A DNA stretch of 10,214 nucleotides from NCBI GenBank assembly GCA_030641485.1, contig DAOWHJ010000141.1, forward strand, positions 1 through 10,214, given 5' to 3'. The stretch is from Pseudomonadota bacterium. GTDB taxonomy: Bacteria; Desulfobacterota; Anaeroferrophillalia; Anaeroferrophillales; Tharpellaceae. The notes under the pieces are model-generated. The model made no database searches and was not told the origin of the DNA. It saw only the letters and a list, made by a program, of their open reading frames with translations. Of this stretch, positions 1 to 5,803 are shown one piece after another. A program made the position numbers and the translations under genes. Position 1 is the stretch's first letter. Each line of letters begins with the position of its first letter.

Positions 1-2
1 CC

Positions 3-131
3 AGCATTCTCGTGGCAGCCGGTAAGTGTCCGCGTTGTGGTAACCTTTTTCTCATTAAAGAGCTTGCGCTTTTTTATCTGCGCCGCAGATGCCTGCATTG
101 CGGTTTACATATAACCGCTGATAAAAAATAA
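3..131 (+). CDS. C-terminal fragment of a zinc-ribbon protein (5' end outside window)
   Basis: This reading frame is open from the left edge and ends at TAA (129-131), giving 42 visible residues. They contain two CxxC knuckles, CPRCG (visible residues 9-13) and CLHCG (30-34), separated by a basic and hydrophobic stretch with three consecutive arginines. That is the spacing of a small zinc ribbon that binds one structural Zn2+ through four cysteines. The other two forward frames lack this pattern, and one of them is broken early by TAA. The start lies upstream, or possibly at an internal GTG (codon 4), so total length and function cannot be told. The gene converges on the LysR gene with an 83-bp gap in which I see no convincing terminator. 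Molecular function is unknown; nucleic-acid binding is common for such ribbons but is not shown here. Confidence 0.6.
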   Translation, partial: SILVAAGKCPRCGNLFLIKELALFYLRRRCLHCGLHITADKK

Positions 132-214
132 CACGGCGACCCTGCCTAAGTACTGCGTCCCGAGAATAGAACTTTTGAAAAAATGACCACTATATCTTGT
201 GTTTTACTTAGCCA

Positions 215-1117
215 TCAATGTTGGTTTTGTTGAAGAATAAAGTGGCTTAAGGCTTCAGCCAGGGGTGAGAGACGACGATCCCGGTTGTAGATAAGATAAA
301 AATGGCGACTGATTGGTTCATCCGGGAGGGTTATTTTTTTAAGTTTTTCGGCATCGAGATCTTCGGCTACCGAGAGACTGGAAACAATCGCAACGCCGAG
401 GCTGCATTTTAAGGCTTGCCGGATCGCTTCAGCACTGCCCATCTCGGCAATCAGGTTCAATTGGTCAAGGCTTTCCAGACCTCTTTTTTGCAAAGCTGAT
501 TGCATTGTTTGACGGGTGCCGGAGCCCTTTTCCCGGATGATGAAAGGCAGTTTTTTCAACTCATTTAGATCTATGGGGCCGGAGAATTTTTCCGCAGTTT
601 TGGGGCTTGCAACTAGGATTAACTCATCACCCAAGCATCTTTTCGAGATGAAATCGCTCTCCTGAGCCGGGGTTCCGACCAGTCCCAGTTCAAGTTTGCC
701 ATCTGCGACCTGAGTAATGATGGTGTTGCTGTCGCCGATTTTCAGGGTTATTTTCACCTGGCTGTGCTGAGCTGTGAAGAGGCCGATGGTCTGGGGCAGA
801 ATATATTGGCCGGGAGTGTTGCTGCCGCCGATTTCAAGGTTGCCTATCTCGGCACCGGCGTAGAGTGACAGCTCTCTTCGGGCTCGTTCCTGAAGGGCAA
901 AAATGCGGCGGGCAAAGGGGTGAAAAAGCTCTCCTGCCGGAGTTAGGCGAACCTCTTTTCCGCCTCGTTCAACAAGTTGTACTTTGAGATATTTTTCAAG
1001 GGTTTTGAGATGACCGCTGACGGTGGGTTGGGTTAGGTTGATTTTTTCAGCTGCCCGACTGAAATTGAGAAGTTCACTGACCGCAAGAAAAACCTGAATC
1101 TGGCGCATTTCAATCAT
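215..1117 (-). CDS. LysR-family transcriptional regulator (CysL-like / selenium-metabolism-type)
   Basis: A 300-aa protein, the usual length for LysR regulators. Residues 4-63 form the winged helix-turn-helix (AAEKINLTQPTVSGHLKTLE is the recognition region, followed by LVERGGKEVRLTPAG of the wing). Residues about 66-90 are the linker helix. Residues about 92-295 are a two-lobed periplasmic-binding-protein-like effector domain. The segment GGSNTPGQYILP (97-108) resembles the N-terminal strand of CysL-type and selenium-metabolism-associated LysR proteins, whose effectors are small sulfur or selenium oxyanions or cysteine precursors; the actual ligand cannot be read from the sequence. The ATG at 1117 has CAGGAGA (1133-1127) 10 nt upstream; a second in-frame ATG three codons later lies further from it. 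The gene is divergent from the PAS-GGDEF gene, with palindromes in the shared gap, so autoregulation and control of the neighbour are plausible. Confidence 0.9.
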   Translation of the reverse strand: MIEMRQIQVFLAVSELLNFSRAAEKINLTQPTVSGHLKTLEKYLKVQLVERGGKEVRLTPAGELFHPFARRIFALQERARRELSLYAGAEIGNLEIGGSNTPGQYILPQTIGLFTAQHSQVKITLKIGDSNTIITQVADGKLELGLVGTPAQESDFISKRCLGDELILVASPKTAEKFSGPIDLNELKKLPFIIREKGSGTRQTMQSALQKRGLESLDQLNLIAEMGSAEAIRQALKCSLGVAIVSSLSVAEDLDAEKLKKITLPDEPISRHFYLIYNRDRRLSPLAEALSHFILQQNQH

Positions 1118-1125
1118 TATAATGA
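1114..1125. promoter_or_regulatory. Perfect 12-bp palindrome over the LysR start codon
   Basis: TCATTATAATGA is a perfect palindrome that includes the ATG of the LysR gene. It shares the TCAT...ATGA arms with a second inverted repeat 43 bp away (centre to centre, about four helical turns). Paired dyads spaced by whole turns are what LysR tetramers bind, so this is a candidate operator. AT-rich start regions can also produce such palindromes by chance. Confidence 0.35.
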
Positions 1126-1154
1126 ATCTCCTGAAATTGGTTTATTAAAAACTC

Positions 1155-1170
1155 TTTTCATAAATGAAAA
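1155..1170. promoter_or_regulatory. Inverted repeat in the divergent promoter region, candidate LysR operator
   Basis: TTTTCAT-AA-ATGAAAA has two perfect 7-bp arms around a 2-bp centre. It overlaps the putative -10 of the LysR gene and the weak -10 of the divergent operon, which is where an autoregulating LysR protein would act. It resembles the dyad at 1114-1125 in arm sequence. Confidence 0.4.
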
Positions 1171-1185
1171 AGTTCGGATCGTCAA
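1157..1185 (-). promoter_or_regulatory. Putative sigma-70 promoter of the LysR gene
   Basis: On the minus strand TTGACG (1185-1180, 5/6 to the -35 consensus) is followed after exactly 17 nt by TATGAA (1162-1157, 4/6 to the -10). Transcription would begin near 1150, leaving a leader of about 33 nt that carries the CAGGAGA ribosome site. On the plus strand only a weak pair is seen for the divergent gene (TTGGTT at 1137-1142, 16 nt, CATAAA at 1159-1164). The two promoters would overlap, as is typical of LysR divergons. Confidence 0.5.
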
Positions 1186-1218
1186 CTGACCTTTTTCCTG
1201 GCGAGCGGGGTAGAGACT

Positions 1219-2061
1219 GTGGTTGCTGTTGAAAATGATCTGCTGGCGGCGATTGCTGCCGGAACGGGATGTGGTCTGGTTATTCTTGATGAGAATGGCC
1301 TGGTTGAGTATTGGGGTTCGCAGCTTGAAGAGGTCTGTGGCTTGGCGGCCGACCAAATTGTCGGTCAGCCCTGGTCGGAACTGGTTTTGCCCTGTGGCTT
1401 TATTGGAGCCGAAGGGCTGGATGGCTGTGCTCCTGGTCTGGTCGATGCCGAGACCGCTTTGCCGGGTATAGCCTTTTATCCGGTGGGAGATAACCCAGAT
1501 AAAGCAGCCCGCCGGGTTGGCGTACTGCGCTTGACCTCACATTTTGTGACGGATGGTGAAGGTTTTCCTTTTGCGGCCGAGAATGCGGCCGGAATTCCCA
1601 GTCAGAGAGCAATGTTTGAGCTCCTTCAGCGCCAGCTCGCCTACCAGAACCGCTACAAGACCCCATTTTCCCTGCTCTTTCTGCGGGTAAAAAATTTTCG
1701 CACCTTTGTTGAAGTATTGGGGGTCGAAAACTGGGAGATCACGAATCGTGCAGTTTATGATCAACTAAGTGCAATAGTTCGTATGGCCGATAGTGTTGGT
1801 CTTTATGATGATGCAACCTTCTGGATGGTTCTCGCTAACTCCGACCTCGAAGGAACCTGTGTGGTTGCCGAGAAAATAAAACGCTTGGCCAGTTCCATGA
1901 AGGTTGATACTATCGATATTTTTCTATCGGTTGCCGTGGGTGGCGTGGTGGCCAGTGAAGGTGAAAAGGTGAGGAACTGGTTCAGCGAGGTCTGGTCGAA
2001 ATCGAGAAAGCGCTTAAATTGTCAGCCGGTATCTCGGTGGAAAGCTGAATTATGCAGCTGA
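1219..2061 (+). CDS. PAS domain plus degenerate GGDEF protein, probable c-di-GMP receptor
   Basis: A 280-aa soluble protein with no membrane segment. Residues about 6-108 look like a PAS sensor domain (GLVILDENGLVEYWG, VCGLAADQIVGQPW). Residues about 130-265 follow the GGDEF fold, but its active site is lost: the signature is DDATF (197-201) in place of GGDEF, and the metal-binding D-x-D-x-F strand is LRVKNF (155-160). The upstream inhibitory-site motif RxxD is retained as RMAD (188-191) at the exact canonical spacing. By established knowledge of this family, that combination points to c-di-GMP binding without diguanylate cyclase activity. The GTG at 1219 is the only conventional start after the in-frame stop at 1165-1167; GGGG about 8 nt upstream is a weak ribosome site. 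The 3' end overlaps the next gene by 10 nt, so the two are translationally coupled. The PAS ligand is unknown. Confidence 0.75.
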   Translation: MVAVENDLLAAIAAGTGCGLVILDENGLVEYWGSQLEEVCGLAADQIVGQPWSELVLPCGFIGAEGLDGCAPGLVDAETALPGIAFYPVGDNPDKAARRVGVLRLTSHFVTDGEGFPFAAENAAGIPSQRAMFELLQRQLAYQNRYKTPFSLLFLRVKNFRTFVEVLGVENWEITNRAVYDQLSAIVRMADSVGLYDDATFWMVLANSDLEGTCVVAEKIKRLASSMKVDTIDIFLSVAVGGVVASEGEKVRNWFSEVWSKSRKRLNCQPVSRWKAELCS

Positions 2062-2696
2062 TTTGTTCAGCCGTTATTGAAGAGCTTGAACCTCTACTAC
2101 AGTTATCCATTTTTAATCAGGTGAGCCCGGTTATGTTTGTCCACCGGCAAAAACCGGTGGTGGTCGCAGCTTTGGGTGTTGGTCTGGTCGATTTTGCCAT
2201 CGGCTTTCAGGCCCTGTTGGGAGAGTATCAGGTCGACGGGGCTCTGTTGACCGGGACTTGCGGTGTCTATCCCGGTGCTTTGCAAAAATGGCCGATTGGC
2301 AGCCTTGTTTCACCGTCCAAAATATCATTAGGAGATCTTTCCGAAGTTGATCAAACCGGTTATTTCCCGGCACCTGTCATTTCAACCTGTTTTCTTGATG
2401 AGAGCTTTTCCCGCCGGTTGGCTCCAGCCTCCGACACCCATTGTCTGACTCTGACTACGATAACTTCAGATGAGCGAGCTGCTGCCAGAATCGAGACCCA
2501 TTATCAGGCCCACTTTGAGCAGATGGAAGCTTACGCTTTTGCCCGCCTCTGTCAACGGCAAAAAATTTCAGGGGCTCTACTTTTTGCGGTTGCCAATCAG
2601 GTTGGTCGTGATGGTCATTTACAGTGGTTGGACAATGCCCGTCAAGGGGCTTGCCTGAGCGCGTCTCTCCTGAGTGAGAAATTTGACTTGGAGTGA
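2052..2696 (+). CDS. mqnB: Futalosine hydrolase-like nucleosidase (MqnB type, purine nucleoside phosphorylase fold)
   Basis: A 214-aa protein close to the usual size of MqnB, which cleaves futalosine to dehypoxanthinylfutalosine plus hypoxanthine in the menaquinone (vitamin K2) pathway of the cytosol. Family marks in order: a GVG turn near residues 42-44; LLTGTCGVYPGALQKWPIGSL (65-85), matching the G-x-A/C-G-x-x-P-G...G-D/S segment; the conserved ribose-contacting Met-Glu in EQMEAYAFA (156-164); and VANQVGRDGHLQW (180-192), which resembles the SN-x-VG-x-RD...W of futalosine hydrolases rather than the SD of MTA/SAH nucleosidases. Several positions are divergent (TGTCG for the more common GIAG; ANQ for SN), so another nucleosidase specificity is possible. 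The start ATG lies inside the 3' end of the PAS-GGDEF gene, with GGTGGA about 10 nt upstream. No other mqn gene is in the window. Confidence 0.75.
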   Translation: MQLICSAVIEELEPLLQLSIFNQVSPVMFVHRQKPVVVAALGVGLVDFAIGFQALLGEYQVDGALLTGTCGVYPGALQKWPIGSLVSPSKISLGDLSEVDQTGYFPAPVISTCFLDESFSRRLAPASDTHCLTLTTITSDERAAARIETHYQAHFEQMEAYAFARLCQRQKISGALLFAVANQVGRDGHLQWLDNARQGACLSASLLSEKFDLE

Positions 2697-2724
2697 TGGC
2701 TATAGCATGGGTAGATCATTTTTC

Positions 2725-2753
2725 TTGTCAAGTATAAAGGACTGTGGTATCAG
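2725..2753 (+). promoter_or_regulatory. Putative sigma-70 promoter of tRNA-Arg
   Basis: TTGTCA (2725-2730, 5/6 to -35), a 17-nt spacer and TATCAG (2748-2753, 4/6 to -10) are followed by the G+C-rich stretch ggggcctcc. A G+C-rich discriminator is typical of stable-RNA promoters under stringent control. Transcription would start near 2760, about 14 nt before the mature tRNA. Confidence 0.45.
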
Positions 2754-2773
2754 GGGCCTCCTGTAGTAAATCC

Positions 2774-2850
2774 GGGCAATTAGCTCAGTTGGATAGAGTG
2801 TTGGCCTCCGAAGCCAAAGGCCGCAGGTTCGAATTCTGCATTGCCCGCCA
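2774..2850 (+). tRNA. tRNA-Arg (anticodon CCG), CCA end encoded
   Basis: A complete 77-nt cloverleaf. The 7-bp acceptor stem pairs GGGCAAT (2774-2780) with ATTGCCC (2840-2846). The D arm is GCTC...GAGT. The anticodon stem is TTGGC/GCCAA around the loop CTCCGAA with anticodon CCG at 2808-2810, reading codon CGG (Arg). The T arm GCAGG/TCTGC closes on TTCGAAT. The discriminator is G2847 and CCA is encoded at 2848-2850. It lies at the boundary between the core-like left part and the A+T-rich cassette, and tRNA-Arg 3' ends are frequent integration sites for genomic islands. Confidence 0.97.
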
Positions 2851-2861
2851 AATAATATCAA

Positions 2862-2897
2862 GGGGTTAGCAGACGCTTGTTGGCTAACCCCTTTTTT
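2862..2897 (+). terminator. Rho-independent terminator after tRNA-Arg
   Basis: GGGGTTAGC (2862-2870) pairs perfectly with GCTAACCCC (2883-2891) around a 12-nt loop and is followed by six T (2892-2897). Read on the minus strand the same stem is followed by TTGATATTATTT, so it may also stop transcription arriving from the 776-aa gene on the other strand, for which no better terminator is visible. Confidence 0.92.
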
Positions 2898-2910
2898 GGT
2901 TTTTAAGATT

Positions 2911-2934
2911 GGGGGCCACTTTGGGGGCCACTTG
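2911..2934. repeat. Tandem 12-bp repeat (gggggccacttt/g)
   Basis: Two adjacent copies, gggggccacttt (2911-2922) and gggggccacttg (2923-2934), differ only at the last base. They lie 14 nt past the T tract of the tRNA terminator. A third, exact copy is at 5804-5815 in the same orientation. Short G-rich direct repeats beside a tRNA are compatible with recombinase arm-binding sites or remnants of an element end; the function is inferred. Confidence 0.6.
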
Positions 2935-2995
2935 TGTTGGTTTTTGCTGTTAGAGGGTGGAGGGTGATTCTAGGGAAATAGGTTAGATGGTGTTT

Positions 2996-5326
2996 TTAGT
3001 TAGGGGTTGTGCAGTCGCCGCAATTACTTTTTTGACAGTGTTTCGTTAATTCTGTAAAAGCTCGATTTCTCAATGTTGTTTCAATGCCACTATTTCTAGG
3101 TTCTTTGCAGAAAAGTTTTTTAATTTCAGGGTTTCTTCGGCCGATTTCCCATAATATCTTAAATGTTTTTTTGGCGTTTTTTCTTGGTACAGCGTTGGCC
3201 GTTTCAATAAATTGAGTCAGCTCTGTTATTGATAACTCTCCGTGGCGTGAGCTTTCTACGCACTGCTTAATGCGAATTTGCGGGATTCTTTCTTCAAATA
3301 ATGTTTTAGCATTATTTAAAAACTCACCACTGTTTGAGGGTGTATGTTTAGAGTATCTGCCCGATGCATTGTTTAGGATGTATGCATCTTCATCAAGGGT
3401 TAACTCCCCACAAATTCTAGCAAAACCACCTCCCACTAGGCACGGATGGCCTAGTGAGTTATTGTCAGGAGCTATGCATATATCTCCTTCCTCAGATATT
3501 GCCCATATGTATTTATCTTCACTGAGTGCACATTCATCACCAGGCTTGCGTATTACAGTTAAATCTGGGTGTTTAATTATTTCTTCTAAGCTATTTTTTT
3601 CATGAGGTTTGAAGAGTAGAGGAGGCCTGAGGTGTCCATAGATATCTGATAAATGTGGTTTTGTATCACCAGTTCTGGAATAGATTCTTTTCAAAACTTT
3701 ATAGATTGTTCCGTATTTATCTTTTCTGATTTTTTCGGGGATATTCTCTACTCTTTGGCACACTACATCGATAAGAGATTTGAATTTAATTTCAAGTTCT
3801 ATCAGGTCGATGAAAATTGTTCCTTGGGGAATATCTGTTGCGTCAAAAAGCAGCTCAAATAAAGCACCATCGTCGTTGTTTGCTCTGGCTTTCCATATGT
3901 ATCTGGGTAGGTTTGTTTTTAAAAGATGTTGCTTTGTGCTTTGCGAGAGTTGGGTGTTTTTGTGTATTTCTTCTTTGACAGCTGTAGGTGAGGTTAAAAA
4001 AATATCCCAAATTAGAGGCTTGCCTCTAGGGTAAATAATTGTTTTTATGTTGTCATCTTTAGATGCAAGCACAGATAAAAAGTCAGAGAACTTGGCAGAG
4101 CAATCTTCGATTGTAGGGAGGGATATTCTGATCTTATGGTATAGTCCAATAATGATATTACTTGGAGAGTATATGTATGGACAGTTTGTTTTGTTTGGGT
4201 CGTATCTAAGGCAGGCTTCTCGGTGTATTTTTCTTTTTTTACTAGGATCTGCGAAGTTGTTGTCGTACATTTTTTCAAGGGAGACACTTAATTCGGCAAA
4301 GGGGCCTACCTGATCATCGTGAACATAGAGACTGTCAATAAATTCAGATTTTAGAATAAAATCGTATGTTGTGTGGTTGGATGTTTTGATGTTTTGTTTG
4401 AGCGAATAACCGCAAATAGTGACAGCGTGTTTGCCCTTGTGTTTATAAGCTTTGTCTACTTCGTCATACTTGTATGCATCTACTCCGAGTAGAACGGGGA
4501 TTCCACTTTTTAAATATGGATAAATATATGTTCTAGCTTTTTGTGTTACCTTTGTTTTGTTCGAGTCAGAGTCATCTTTTAATTTGATCAGGAGAGGCTG
4601 GAGCCCTTCAGAAGATAAAGCTGCTCCCATCATTTCAGGTGTCAAGCCGGGTGTTTGCTGGTCAATCCCGGCAAAGAATCCATTACTTGCTATTTTTGTG
4701 ATAGTGCTAGGTGATTTTACCAGGCCGCTATTTGGTGAATATGAATGGAAGAGTGTCCATAAGGCGCTAGTGGCGCAAGCTGAAGTTATCTTATCTTGTT
4801 CTTGAAAAGGTAGGCTATTTTCAATTTTAAGCGTCAATCCGCATAGGCCAGCCTCGTAATTTTTGGTTGTGGGGAAAAAAAATTGTTTGTTTGTGGATGT
4901 TGTTTGGGGTGCTTCTAGGCAAGTTCTTCCAATTACAGTTTCTGGTAAGGGTTTGACTACGGCAAATCCAATATAGTTTTCTGTCAGGCGAGAGTCGTCC
5001 AAAATGCAATCATCACCTATGATCCACTGCTCAAATTCTTCTTGAGATAGTCCTGGCAATGGGTCATAGTCTTTGAAAAAATGTAATCTTTTGCATTTTT
5101 TGCCGTATTGGTTAAAGCATCTTGAGTAATAAGATAGATAGTCTTCGAGGTAGGAACGATCGATATAGTCGCGTTCAATTATTATCGTTTTTGTTTGTTT
5201 TTCTTTTAGGTAGTTGCAAAGGTATAGTATTTGGTTTTTCTTTGCATGTATGCTTTTGTCAGAGTCTATTGAAAAGAGAGTGTGGAATGTTGATTCCACA
5301 AATTTTGTAACTGTGTAAGGATTCAA
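2996..5326 (-). CDS. Large uncharacterised protein with papain/C39-like cysteine peptidase core
   Basis: A 776-aa protein I cannot assign to a named family. Residues 1-170 are an unassigned N-terminal region with an aromatic and basic stretch (CKRLHFF, 78-84) and YIGFAVVKPLP (118-128). Residues about 172-345 have a C39/papain-like peptidase layout: PFQEQDKITSACATSALW with candidate nucleophile Cys184, then YLKSGIPVLLGV (271-282), KHAVTICGY with candidate His300, and YVHDDQVGPF with candidate Asp337. Residues 430-580 are unassigned. Residues about 595-690 form a separate conserved-looking region (GHPCLVGGGFARICGEL, 626-642; LNNASGRYS, 651-659). The tail carries C764-x4-C769-x2-C772. No signal peptide or membrane segment is seen, so it is probably cytosolic. 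The start is TTG at 5326: the in-frame TAG near 5361 and the lack of an early ATG leave it as the best choice, with weak AGGT upstream. Low G+C and position between a tRNA and hsdR suggest a transferred defence-type gene. Proteolysis and defence are inferences; a transglutaminase-like activity is possible. Confidence 0.7.
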   Translation of the reverse strand: MNPYTVTKFVESTFHTLFSIDSDKSIHAKKNQILYLCNYLKEKQTKTIIIERDYIDRSYLEDYLSYYSRCFNQYGKKCKRLHFFKDYDPLPGLSQEEFEQWIIGDDCILDDSRLTENYIGFAVVKPLPETVIGRTCLEAPQTTSTNKQFFFPTTKNYEAGLCGLTLKIENSLPFQEQDKITSACATSALWTLFHSYSPNSGLVKSPSTITKIASNGFFAGIDQQTPGLTPEMMGAALSSEGLQPLLIKLKDDSDSNKTKVTQKARTYIYPYLKSGIPVLLGVDAYKYDEVDKAYKHKGKHAVTICGYSLKQNIKTSNHTTYDFILKSEFIDSLYVHDDQVGPFAELSVSLEKMYDNNFADPSKKRKIHREACLRYDPNKTNCPYIYSPSNIIIGLYHKIRISLPTIEDCSAKFSDFLSVLASKDDNIKTIIYPRGKPLIWDIFLTSPTAVKEEIHKNTQLSQSTKQHLLKTNLPRYIWKARANNDDGALFELLFDATDIPQGTIFIDLIELEIKFKSLIDVVCQRVENIPEKIRKDKYGTIYKVLKRIYSRTGDTKPHLSDIYGHLRPPLLFKPHEKNSLEEIIKHPDLTVIRKPGDECALSEDKYIWAISEEGDICIAPDNNSLGHPCLVGGGFARICGELTLDEDAYILNNASGRYSKHTPSNSGEFLNNAKTLFEERIPQIRIKQCVESSRHGELSITELTQFIETANAVPRKNAKKTFKILWEIGRRNPEIKKLFCKEPRNSGIETTLRNRAFTELTKHCQKSNCGDCTTPN

Positions 5327-5344
5327 TTCCAGTGACCTGAAGTT

Positions 5345-5375
5345 AAAAAAAAGAGAGAACTAAGTCCTCTCTTTC
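5345..5375 (-). terminator. Rho-independent terminator or attenuator between the two cassette genes
   Basis: On the minus strand AAAGAGAG (5374-5367) pairs with CTCTCTTT (5357-5350) around a 9-nt loop, and the T run extends to 5345. It lies after the stop of the 83-aa gene and only 18 nt before the TTG start of the 776-aa gene. It would therefore end most transcripts of the small gene, with read-through supplying the large one. The stem has moderate G+C content, so termination may be partial. Confidence 0.65.
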
Positions 5376-5413
5376 AATTAGGTGAAAATCTATTAAAACA
5401 AGTTTTGTTTAGG

Positions 5414-5665
5414 TTATAAGCTGAAAGCTTGTTTCATTTCATCTCCAGAAAACTTGAGATTTTCAATCTCTACTTCGTATTTTCTTTGGCGCTCGTCAAA
5501 CTTTTCGGCTAGATTGTTCCCTATATCTTCTGATTGCTCTTGTATCTTTTCGGCAGCCGCATATAAGGCTTCGTAGTCCACTATTTTCTCCAGGTATTTT
5601 ATTGATTGAATTGAGTTGTTACGATTTGAGCGTTGCCAGTTATCATAAATTCTGTTTTCTGTCAA
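5414..5665 (-). CDS. Small acidic probable coiled-coil protein, uncharacterised
   Basis: An 83-aa protein of unknown family. From residue 23 on it is almost all helix-favouring and rich in Glu, Lys, Gln and Ala, with heptad-like hydrophobic spacing (YLEKIVDYEALYAAAEKIQ, then LAEKFDERQRKYEVEIENL), so a coiled coil is likely. There is no signal peptide, membrane segment, Cys or zinc motif. The start is TTG at 5665, because an in-frame TAG lies two codons upstream and no in-frame ATG occurs until near the end; AGGA is 11 nt upstream. The gene is transcribed toward the 776-aa protease-like gene, 87 nt away and across a hairpin terminator, with a good promoter candidate directly upstream. A small protein made in excess of a potentially toxic partner would suit an inhibitor, adaptor or substrate role, but nothing in the sequence proves it. 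The short length and unusual start leave some doubt that it is coding. Confidence 0.6.
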   Translation of the reverse strand: MTENRIYDNWQRSNRNNSIQSIKYLEKIVDYEALYAAAEKIQEQSEDIGNNLAEKFDERQRKYEVEIENLKFSGDEMKQAFSL

Positions 5666-5680
5666 TAGCTATATTGTCCT

Positions 5681-5693
5681 GTTAGTGGCTAAC
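5681..5693. promoter_or_regulatory. Inverted repeat at the predicted transcription start, candidate operator
   Basis: GTTAG-TGG-CTAAC has perfect 5-bp arms and sits just downstream of, and touching, the -10 box of the putative cassette promoter. A repressor bound here would block initiation. Its arms are short, so chance occurrence is possible. Confidence 0.3.
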
Positions 5694-5719
5694 TTATACC
5701 GTGGGAGTAATGGTGTCAA
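5693..5719 (-). promoter_or_regulatory. Putative promoter of the 83-aa/776-aa cassette
   Basis: On the minus strand a perfect TTGACA (5719-5714) precedes TATAAG (5698-5693, 5/6) with a 15-nt spacer, slightly shorter than the optimal 17. The -10 is followed by 27 nt to the TTG start of the small gene. It implies that the cassette is transcribed independently of hsdR. Confidence 0.5.
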
Positions 5720-5803
5720 GGAGAAAATACGACCTTTGTTGTCTGCTACTTTTACCTTCTCTTGCTTTTCCGCACGCGCGGGCACACAATAGCGGATATG
5801 GGA

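Noticed and set aside
1219..2061. Active diguanylate cyclase
   Set aside because: The GGDEF signature is DDATF and the metal-binding acidic strand is replaced, so catalysis is not expected.
2911..2934. Tandem 12-bp repeat as a CRISPR array
   Set aside because: There are only two adjacent units with no spacers, and the unit is far shorter than CRISPR repeats; no cas gene is present.
3270..3605. 111-codon open frame on the plus strand inside the 776-aa gene
   Set aside because: It lies fully within the longer coding frame on the other strand, with no promoter or ribosome site and no recognisable domain.
5648..5665. TTGACA at the start of the 83-aa gene read as a -35 box with TATGAT downstream
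   Set aside because: The spacing is only 12 nt, too short for a sigma-70 promoter; the pair at 5719-5693 fits better.
5770..5781. CCGC-ACGC-GCGG hairpin as the hsdR terminator
   Set aside because: The stem is only 4 bp and no T run follows it on the minus strand.
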